Notes under the pieces: generated by a model
Told to the model about the DNA's origin: nothing
Seen by the model: only the letters and a program-made list of their open reading frames with translations
Databases searched by the model: none
Translations under genes and position numbers: made by a program
Part shown: positions 56,966 through 64,000 of the stretch, one piece after another
How positions within the stretch are numbered: the stretch's first letter is position 1
Layout of the letters: each line of letters starts with the position of its first letter
Assembly: GCF_033095785.1 (NCBI RefSeq)
Contig: NZ_CP137134.1
Coordinates: forward strand, 2,356,001 to 2,420,000
DNA length: 64,000 nt
Reading direction: 5' to 3'
From: Nitrosospira sp. Is2
GTDB lineage: Bacteria > Pseudomonadota > Gammaproteobacteria > Burkholderiales > Nitrosomonadaceae

Positions 56966-58624
56966 TTAGGCTTCCGATTTTATCAGAAGAGGACAATAGG
57001 CACGGTTGCGACCCGCGCGCTTTGCCTCATAGAGTGCATAGTCAGCGCTCGCGAATACCTCGGTTGGCGTAATGTCCTCCAGCCGAGGCTCTACTATGCC
57101 GATGCTGACTGTTAATGCGATTTCCGTGCCTTTAACCGTGGGATACAAGGCTTCTACCTGAGAACGAACTCGCTCCGCAGTATTCGTGGCAAGTTCTGCC
57201 GAAGTTTCAGTAAGGATTATGATGAACTCATCCCCACCGTAGCGTGCGGCATAGTCGATGCTGCGTATCGACTGAAGAAGTATCCGGGCCACGGCCGCGA
57301 GGATTTCATCTCCCGCAATATGGCCATAAGTATCGTTGAGCGTCTTGAAATGATCAATATCCAGCATCAGCAATGTAAACGGCCGATGGCTGCGTTTGAA
57401 GCGCGCGAGCTGATCGGTCAAGATTGAATCAAGCTTGCTGCGGTTGTACAGGCCAGTCAGGCTATCGGTAATCGAAAGCGTTTTCAGGACCTCATTCTGT
57501 TGTTGCATTGCTTCATTGGTAGCCATGATTTTGGCGTGACTATGGCGCAGCCGGTCTGTCATCTGGTTGAACACCTGCGTAAGATGACCGAGCTCGTCGC
57601 TGCGCGTCGCGCTGAGTCGTACCTCAAGATCTCCCGCTGCAATACGGTCAGCTGCGCGCATCAGCCGTTGTAACGGCAACACGATGGAGCGCCCCATCTG
57701 GAACGCGACGGCTGTCACAACGAGCACGAGCGCGGCCACCAGCCCCAGAAAGATATTGCGCAGTTCGATCCATGCTCCATAAACCTCGGCGCGATCCCGT
57801 TCCGCCAGAACCGTGATCGAAAGTTGGGGAGCGACATCTGCCAATCCGATGACTTGCGGGTGCGTCAGACCGTGAAATGCGATGGAGTCGCCCGCTTGTT
57901 CCCGAAGCTGGCTCAGCAATGCAGAATCCAGCTGTGTCAACTTGTTCTCGTCGTCATAACTGCTGACGAGCGTCCTGCCATTTGAATCAAGCAGCAGCAC
58001 TTCACCGGGGGGGGATTTTGTCGCACTTTTCAGGTAGGGCTTCAGGTTGCGCAGGTCAAGCACGGCGACCATTGCGCCTAGCAGCACATCGCCATATGAC
58101 AATACTGGAACTGCGACGCTCAGCGTCGGAGCTTCATATTGCTTGTTCCAGTGCGGTGCAGCTATCAGGCGCGTTTGCGGCCAGCTGCTCGGGATTGCCA
58201 CAGGCTCCGGTGTTTCCGCGCTGCTGGCTATGACTTCTCCGGCTGCGTTTACAACCGTGAGTTCCAGTATTGTGTCGAGTTTTTTCTGTACCGAGCGGAG
58301 ATAGTGACCCACAGCTGCGGGATTTTTGCCGGGGGTGCTCGCGGGCCGGTCAGCCGTCGCCAACCCTTCAACCACTACGATAGATGCGGAGGTGACCTGC
58401 GTCTCGTGTACGCGCTTCTCGACCCAGAGTTCTATTTCACGGATAGCATAATTAGTGAGAGCGCGAAGCTCGCGGGCGACATTATCGCTGATCTGCGCCT
58501 CATTTTGCCTGAACGAGAGCAGTCCCAGCCCCAGCGACGGGACAAGCGTCGCCATGATTGCGAATACTACGATCTTGCTCTTAATGCTCTTGAACACTAT
58601 TGGTACACTTTTGCAAAAGGGCAA
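56966..58624 (-). CDS. Membrane diguanylate cyclase: periplasmic sensor, HAMP, GGDEF
   Basis: A 552-residue enzyme that makes cyclic di-GMP. Order: membrane helix near 15-35, periplasmic dCache-like sensor to about 285, second helix near 290-312, HAMP to about 365, GGDEF domain 385-550. The active site is RYGGDEF, and the product-inhibition site RSID lies five residues before it, so feedback control is expected. The start is a TTG at 58624 without an obvious ribosome-binding site; a GTG at 58597 is an alternative. Its ligand is unknown. Confidence 0.88.
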   Translation of the reverse strand: MPFCKSVPIVFKSIKSKIVVFAIMATLVPSLGLGLLSFRQNEAQISDNVARELRALTNYAIREIELWVEKRVHETQVTSASIVVVEGLATADRPASTPGKNPAAVGHYLRSVQKKLDTILELTVVNAAGEVIASSAETPEPVAIPSSWPQTRLIAAPHWNKQYEAPTLSVAVPVLSYGDVLLGAMVAVLDLRNLKPYLKSATKSPPGEVLLLDSNGRTLVSSYDDENKLTQLDSALLSQLREQAGDSIAFHGLTHPQVIGLADVAPQLSITVLAERDRAEVYGAWIELRNIFLGLVAALVLVVTAVAFQMGRSIVLPLQRLMRAADRIAAGDLEVRLSATRSDELGHLTQVFNQMTDRLRHSHAKIMATNEAMQQQNEVLKTLSITDSLTGLYNRSKLDSILTDQLARFKRSHRPFTLLMLDIDHFKTLNDTYGHIAGDEILAAVARILLQSIRSIDYAARYGGDEFIIILTETSAELATNTAERVRSQVEALYPTVKGTEIALTVSIGIVEPRLEDITPTEVFASADYALYEAKRAGRNRAYCPLLIKSEA

Positions 58625-58781
58625 ATAGTCTAGCTTAACGGACGAGTTATACCGCGAATGAAAAATAATTATCGGAAAAGCAGCAATTGAAAAAGGGTTT
58701 TTTATAAAGCACTGCCGCTGCTTTTTATATGCATTCGTTAGCCGCGTCGTTGCACTTCCTCTGGACCACCCAAGATTGTCA

Positions 58782-61700
58782 CTAACTCAACTCGGCGATC
58801 AGGCCTTTTATCCGAACCACGCGATCGCGGACCTTCGCAATCTGGGTTTTTATCTTCAGGCGGTCAGGACCGGCAAGCTGATGGTCACGGCTGCGTTGGA
58901 GGAATGCCACGATTCTGCCGGCATCGACAGGCGGATTGGGAGTAAACTGCACCTGGATGTAGTCGGGAGTGGCTTCTATGCGAGTAATTCCCAACGGTGT
59001 CGCTGCAATACGCAAGCGGTGACAGTCTAGCAAGGCCCTGACGGGGTCGGGCAAGAGGCCGAAGCGGTCTGTTAATTCTACCTGAATCTCATCCAATTGC
59101 TCATCGTTGGTACAGTTGGCCATACGCTTGTATAGTATCAGGCGCTCATGTACGTCGCTGCAGTAGTCTTCCGGTAACAATGCGGGTACATGCAAATTGA
59201 TCTCGGTCGCAACGCGCAGCGGATGCTGAATATCGGGTTCTTTGCCTTCCTTCAGCGATTGGACCGCGGCATCGAGCATGGTGGCGTAGAGATTGAAACC
59301 GATCTCCTGCATCTCGCCACTTTGCGATTCGCCCAGCACTTCACCCGCTCCCCTGATTTCCAGATCATGCATGGCAAGATAAAAGCCTGCGCCCAGCTCT
59401 TCCATGGTTTGAATGGCTTCGAGGCGTTTTTTCGCCTGAGCGCCAAGTGCCTCTTCCTCCGGAACCAGCAAATACGCGTAGGCCTGGTGGTGGGAACGAC
59501 CGACGCGTCCGCGCAATTGATGCAACTGCGCCAGGCCGAATTTATCGGCCCGATTGATAATGATGGTGTTGGCGGTAGGAACATCGATGCCGGTCTCGAT
59601 GATGGTTGTGCAGAGAAGCAGGTTGAAACGCTGCTGGTAGAAATCTTTCATCACGTGTTCCAGCTCGCGTTCTCGCATTTGCCCATGTGCAACATTGATG
59701 CGCGCCTCCGGAAGAAGTCGCGCCAGTCTGTCATGCATTGTCTGGATGGTGCCAACCTCGTTGTGCAAGAAATAAATTTGACCGCCGCGTTTTAGTTCGC
59801 GTAAACAGGCCTCACGCATAACTCCTTCGGAAAAACGGCTGACGAACGTCTTGATGGCCAGTCTTCGCTGCGGCGCGGTTGCAATCACGGAAAATTCGCG
59901 CAGCCCTTCCAGCGACATTGCCAGGGTGCGGGGGATAGGTGTAGCCGTGAGCGTTAGCACATCTACTTCCGACCGCAGGCTTTTCAATTGCTCCTTATGC
60001 CGCACGCCAAAGCGGTGTTCCTCGTCAATGATCACCAAACCCAGGTTTTTGAATTTCACGCCTTTCTGAATAAGTTTGTGGGTGCCGATGACAATGTCGA
60101 TGGCACCATTCGCCAGTCCTGCCAGTGCCTGAGTTTGCTCTTTAGCAGAGCGGAAGCGCGATAGTTCGGCGATTTTGATTGGCCATTCATCCGCTAACAG
60201 GCTGAAGCGGTCCGAAAAATTCTGAAAATGCTGTTCGGCCAGCAAGGTCGTTGGCACCAGGACTGCTACTTGTCTCCCATCGGCTACAGAGATAAATGCG
60301 GCTCGCAAGGCCACTTCGGTTTTGCCAAAACCTACATCGCCGCAAATCAACCGGTCCATCGGTTTATCTGAACTCAAGTCCTCGATGACGGCGTCGATGG
60401 CTGCGGCCTGATCGGGTGTTTCCTCGAAGCCAAACCCTTCGACAAATGCCTCGTAATCGTGTCGACTAAAACGAAATGCGTGACCTCGGCGTGCGCTGCG
60501 CTGGGCATAAAGGTTGAGAAGCTCCGCAGCCGTATCGCGTACCTGTTGCATCGCTTTGCGCTTTGCCTTATCCCATTGACCGCTGCCCAGCTTGTGCATC
60601 GGTGCGGCTTCGGGAGATGCTCCGCTATATCGCCCGATAAGATGCAATTGCGAAACCGGCACATAGAGCTTATCGCCGCCTTCGTACTCGAGTGACAGGA
60701 ATTCTGTCGCGCCATCCCCCATATCGATGCTCACCAGCCCAAGATACCTGCCGATGCCATGTTGTTCATGTACCACTGGATCACCCGGCTTGATCTCTGA
60801 AAGGTCCCGCAGCATTGCGTCGGTCACTGCGGCTGCTTTACGAGAATCCCGTTCACGTCGGCCATGCAGATGTCTGGCGTATAACTCACTCTCCGTGATG
60901 AGGGCCAGCCCCTCACCAGGGCAGAGGAAACCGTTGTGCAGAGGCGCTACCCCAAGCATGAAGGCTGCTTTGCTCGTCAGAAATTGCGCGTAGCTATCGC
61001 ATATATCGGGATACAGCTGATATTGCCGTAGATGGTCAGCGATCAGTTCCCGTCTGCCCACGCTTTCCGCCAGAAGTAATGCGCGTCCACCGGGGGGGGC
61101 AGCGGTTAAATCCGATATAAATGCGGACAGTTTCTCAGCGGGGTGGTCAGAGCGGCGGTCGATCTGGAGAGGAGGTAACGGTGCGGTCGGATTCTGGGCT
61201 ACGACGTCGGAGTTTTGAGAACCGAACTGGAGTTCGACGCGTGAGTAGGGCTTCAATGCTCCAAAGAACGCATCTGTGGTGACGAATAACTCGGCGGGCT
61301 TCAGTAGCGGCCGGTCATTGTCGCCGCGGAGCATCTGGTAACGCGTCTGCGTGTCATTCCAGAAGTTTTCCACCGCAGGGTAAATCTCACGGTGCAGGCA
61401 TAGCAGCATGGTCGGCGGTAAATAGTCGAACAGCGTCGCTGTGTGATCAAAAAATAGTGGCAGGTAATATTCGATGCCCGCCGGGGTTCCACCTTTGCTG
61501 ATGTCTCTATAGACACGGCTTTTGGATGGATCACCCTCAAACTTTTCGCGGAAGCTGCCACGGAACCGGGTGCGGCCTTCCTCGTCGAGGGGAAACTCGC
61601 GCGCCGGCAATAAACGGATCTCACTGACCGGATAAACACTTCTCTGGGTATCCACATCAAACGTACGGATAGTCTCGATGTCGTTATCCAGCAGGTCGAT

Positions 61701-62234
61701 GCGATAGGGCAGCGGACTTCCCATCGGGAATAGGTCGACCAGGCCACCTCGAATGCTATATTCGCCGGGCGACAGCACCTGGGTAACGTGGCTGTAGCCG
61801 GCCAAAGTCATTTGACGCCGCAGCGTCGCCAGATTGAGGGTATCACCCCGCTTGAGAAAGAAAGTATGCGCAGCGAGATACTCCGGGGGCGGCATGCGGT
61901 ATAGGGCCGTAGTGACGGGAACGATGAGGATGTCACAAGTCCCGCTCATGAGCTGATAAAGCGTGGCAAGCCGGTCGGATATCAGGTCTTGATGAGGGGA
62001 GAAGGTGTCATAGGGCAATGTTTCCCAATCCGGCAGCAGGCGAGTGCTTAATTCCGGTGCGAAGAAGGGAATTTCTTCCAGGAGCCGCTGCGCATCGAGC
62101 GCGTTTGCGGTAATGATAACAATGGGTTTTGCCTGTTGCGCCAGTTGCGCAAGTGCGAGCGAATCACCAGAGCCATCAAAATGGCCATATCGGATCGTGG
62201 AGCCGGGTGGGGGGACGGTCAGCTTGAAAGACAT
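58782..62234 (-). CDS. mfd: Transcription-repair coupling factor Mfd
   Basis: An 1150-residue translocase that removes stalled RNA polymerase and recruits UvrA to lesions. Residues 1-350 are the UvrB-like region, 475-545 the CarD-type polymerase-interaction domain (DPVVHEQHGIGRY), then the helicase lobes with GDVGFGKTEVA near 630 and DEEHRFGV near 735, QLRGRVGRS near 915, and the C-terminal TRCF domain. AGGA precedes the start. Full length and intact; same strand as recJ, 184 bases apart. Confidence 0.96.
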   Translation of the reverse strand: MSFKLTVPPPGSTIRYGHFDGSGDSLALAQLAQQAKPIVIITANALDAQRLLEEIPFFAPELSTRLLPDWETLPYDTFSPHQDLISDRLATLYQLMSGTCDILIVPVTTALYRMPPPEYLAAHTFFLKRGDTLNLATLRRQMTLAGYSHVTQVLSPGEYSIRGGLVDLFPMGSPLPYRIDLLDNDIETIRTFDVDTQRSVYPVSEIRLLPAREFPLDEEGRTRFRGSFREKFEGDPSKSRVYRDISKGGTPAGIEYYLPLFFDHTATLFDYLPPTMLLCLHREIYPAVENFWNDTQTRYQMLRGDNDRPLLKPAELFVTTDAFFGALKPYSRVELQFGSQNSDVVAQNPTAPLPPLQIDRRSDHPAEKLSAFISDLTAAPPGGRALLLAESVGRRELIADHLRQYQLYPDICDSYAQFLTSKAAFMLGVAPLHNGFLCPGEGLALITESELYARHLHGRRERDSRKAAAVTDAMLRDLSEIKPGDPVVHEQHGIGRYLGLVSIDMGDGATEFLSLEYEGGDKLYVPVSQLHLIGRYSGASPEAAPMHKLGSGQWDKAKRKAMQQVRDTAAELLNLYAQRSARRGHAFRFSRHDYEAFVEGFGFEETPDQAAAIDAVIEDLSSDKPMDRLICGDVGFGKTEVALRAAFISVADGRQVAVLVPTTLLAEQHFQNFSDRFSLLADEWPIKIAELSRFRSAKEQTQALAGLANGAIDIVIGTHKLIQKGVKFKNLGLVIIDEEHRFGVRHKEQLKSLRSEVDVLTLTATPIPRTLAMSLEGLREFSVIATAPQRRLAIKTFVSRFSEGVMREACLRELKRGGQIYFLHNEVGTIQTMHDRLARLLPEARINVAHGQMRERELEHVMKDFYQQRFNLLLCTTIIETGIDVPTANTIIINRADKFGLAQLHQLRGRVGRSHHQAYAYLLVPEEEALGAQAKKRLEAIQTMEELGAGFYLAMHDLEIRGAGEVLGESQSGEMQEIGFNLYATMLDAAVQSLKEGKEPDIQHPLRVATEINLHVPALLPEDYCSDVHERLILYKRMANCTNDEQLDEIQVELTDRFGLLPDPVRALLDCHRLRIAATPLGITRIEATPDYIQVQFTPNPPVDAGRIVAFLQRSRDHQLAGPDRLKIKTQIAKVRDRVVRIKGLIAELS

Positions 62235-62418
62235 CTTCCTGCGATACTATGGTAAACGGGCAGCAAACCCTCGGATTTGTGGTTGCCCTCTGAAAAGACC
62301 GAAATTATGTGGCAGTACCCGCATCAGGTTTGCCTGCGTTCCATAAGCGAGAAACACGTTATATATTGCAGTTGAAGCCAAAGCAACGGGTTCCACGGAG
62401 GACTTGTTAAGAGCCTCC

Positions 62419-64000
62419 TTAAGCATCCGCCTGAGACCAGTGGTCTACAATAAATTGCAGGGTGGAATTGCCGTTGAACTCATTCACTTGCAATCGGTAG
62501 ACGGCATGTATTACCTCAGGTAGCGTAATCGTTGAGGAAAACAATATGGCATCATACAGGCGTCCCCGCTTTTCTGAAGTGTGGTCCCCAGTTTTGTTAC
62601 TGGATTTGCTAAGCTTTAGTTTCAGATGTCTCTTACCGACTACGCGCTGATCCACTACGCAGAAGCAGGTACTGAAGGTGGGCTGCGCGAAACCTTGTCC
62701 CCATACTTGTTGGGTAAGTTGCACGGCCAGTTCGAGATTGAGTTCGGACTCGTCCAGGTCACCATCGGTTTCGATCACATGCTTGAGATCGGCGGGCGCG
62801 AGCAACCCCTGTGCTGTCTGCTCGAACACATCACGAAATTTTTCAAAGTCGCGCGCATGTAAAGTAAGGCCGGCTGCAGCGGCATGTCCCCCGAATTTGA
62901 GCAAAAGGCCGGGATAGCGTTTGGAGATTAGGTCCAGCGCGTCTCTTAAATGAAATCCTGGAATGGATCTGCCTGATCCTTTTATCTCACCATTGCTGCC
63001 GGGCGCAAATGCGATGACAGGACGGTAATATTTGTCCTTAATACGCGAGGCCAGTATGCCGATTACGCCCTGATGCCAGCCGGGATCGAATAGACTCAGG
63101 CTATGGATATTCCGCGGCTGAATTTCCCCGTCTGCCAAGTGCCCAACCGGCAGCTCATCCCCCAGCAAGACTCGAGCGCTATCGTGCATGTTCGCTTCGA
63201 TCTCCTGACGTTTGCGGTTAAGCGAGTCAAGTTGATGAGCAATTTCCAAAGCATCGGATTCGTCGTCCGTGACGAGGCAGTCAATGCCGAGCGACATATT
63301 CTCAAGCCGTCCCGCGGCATTCAATCTTGGGCCCAGCGCAAAACCCAGGTCATAGGCGGATGCGCGGCTGAAATCTCGCTGGGCAACTTGCAGCAGAGCA
63401 TTAATCCCTGGGCAGGCTCGCCCGCCGCGAATACGCCGTAATCCGTAATGCACGAGTATGCGATTGTTATTATCGAGTCTCACCACATCCGCTACAGTGC
63501 CGAGCGCTACGAGATCAAGCAATTCGGCAAGATTAGGCTCTTTTTCGGAGGCAAATGCCGCTCTCGCGCGCAATTCTGCCCGCAACGCGAGCATTAGATA
63601 AAATATTACGCCTACGCCAGCGAGGTGCTTGCTGGGAAAATCGCACCCCGGCTGGTTAGGATTCACAATCAAGGCGGCATCGGGCAGCTCATCTCCTGGC
63701 AGATGATGATCGGTAACCAAGACCTCCATGCCGAGCCACCTGGCTTCAGCTACGCCCTCCACGCTCGCGATACCGTTGTCAACTGTAATCAATATATCTG
63801 GACGGTTTACAGCGCTTGCGAGCCGAACGATCTCTGGGGTGAGACCATATCCATATTCAAAGCGATCGGGGACGAGATAATCTACGATTGCGCCGAACTT
63901 TCTCAGCCCGCGTATGCCAACGGCACAAGCGGTGGCACCATCCGAATCATAGTCCGCGACTATCAGCATGCGCTTGCGCGCGGCGATCGCGTCTGCGATA
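62419..64000 (-). CDS. recJ: Single-strand DNA exonuclease RecJ, N-terminus outside the window
   Basis: A 5'-3' exonuclease for recombination and mismatch repair, with its beginning beyond the right edge. The frame stays open to base 64000 (AIAARKRMLIVADYDSDG), so the Met at 63969 is internal. Motifs are VADYDSDG, the DHH box TDHHLPG, the DHHA1 region FKFGGHAAAAGLT-like (LLKFGGHAAAAG) and the C-terminal OB domain. About 526 of roughly 570 residues are present. Confidence 0.95.
   Translation of the reverse strand, partial: IADAIAARKRMLIVADYDSDGATACAVGIRGLRKFGAIVDYLVPDRFEYGYGLTPEIVRLASAVNRPDILITVDNGIASVEGVAEARWLGMEVLVTDHHLPGDELPDAALIVNPNQPGCDFPSKHLAGVGVIFYLMLALRAELRARAAFASEKEPNLAELLDLVALGTVADVVRLDNNNRILVHYGLRRIRGGRACPGINALLQVAQRDFSRASAYDLGFALGPRLNAAGRLENMSLGIDCLVTDDESDALEIAHQLDSLNRKRQEIEANMHDSARVLLGDELPVGHLADGEIQPRNIHSLSLFDPGWHQGVIGILASRIKDKYYRPVIAFAPGSNGEIKGSGRSIPGFHLRDALDLISKRYPGLLLKFGGHAAAAGLTLHARDFEKFRDVFEQTAQGLLAPADLKHVIETDGDLDESELNLELAVQLTQQVWGQGFAQPTFSTCFCVVDQRVVGKRHLKLKLSKSSNKTGDHTSEKRGRLYDAILFSSTITLPEVIHAVYRLQVNEFNGNSTLQFIVDHWSQADA

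Noticed and set aside
58703..58724. AAAGCA / TGCTTT hairpin between mfd and the diguanylate cyclase gene
   Set aside because: Only six base pairs and no clean T tract, so it is too weak to call a terminator.
1..64000. CRISPR array
   Set aside because: No regularly spaced repeat of 20-40 bases was seen, and no cas gene is present.

Overview
The window looks like the chromosome of a betaproteobacterium, probably an ammonia-oxidiser-type Nitrosomonadaceae (Nitrosospira-like). This is inference from zapA followed by a 6S RNA gene, a cobalamin riboswitch in front of a TonB receptor, purT, serB, recJ, mfd and the general protein style. No rRNA, tRNA, CRISPR array or intact insertion sequence was recognised.

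Layout. 1-12 kb is an accessory and DNA-repair zone: two thermonuclease-like genes, a HARE-HTH/GIY-YIG nuclease, four unrecognised genes in a relatively AT-rich block (2.0-4.5 kb), an HU protein, a YedK-type abasic-site protease, then a DnaQ-exonuclease/GIY-YIG fusion divergent from umuDC. The divergent region carries CTGAAC-type palindromes, and UmuD has an unusual ribbon-helix-helix-like N-terminus. 12.1-14.2 kb encodes a secreted TPR protein with three TonB-C domains. 14.4-15.1 kb holds a decayed serine resolvase with a possible res remnant.

15.8-32.5 kb is a tightly packed eight-gene plus-strand operon: DUF1998 helicase, SNF2 helicase (DrmD-like), large adenine methyltransferase (DrmMI-like), AAA ATPase, PIN nuclease, RNA-ligase-like nucleotidyltransferase, PLD-like protein that has lost its HKD residues, and an HNH nuclease. 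It is followed by a multiply frameshifted GmrSD (DUF262/DUF1524) gene. The operon combines DISARM and Druantia-type parts with an RNA cut-and-join pair and is the best candidate for an undescribed defence system.

35-64 kb is mostly chromosomal backbone: a pyrimidine-dimer glycosylase, a CapA-type phosphoesterase and an amidohydrolase (both Tat-exported), a zinc-ribbon gene with an apparent frameshift, 6S RNA, zapA and a zapB-like gene, a cobalamin riboswitch with its TonB receptor, and an MsbA-like ABC exporter whose ATPase motifs are almost all degenerate although the frame is open. These are followed by a WbpM/WecA-type O-antigen pair, a DctA/GltP-type symporter, a BNR-repeat protein with a TonB receptor, serB, purT, an SH3 lipoprotein, a diguanylate cyclase, mfd, and recJ, which runs off the right edge.
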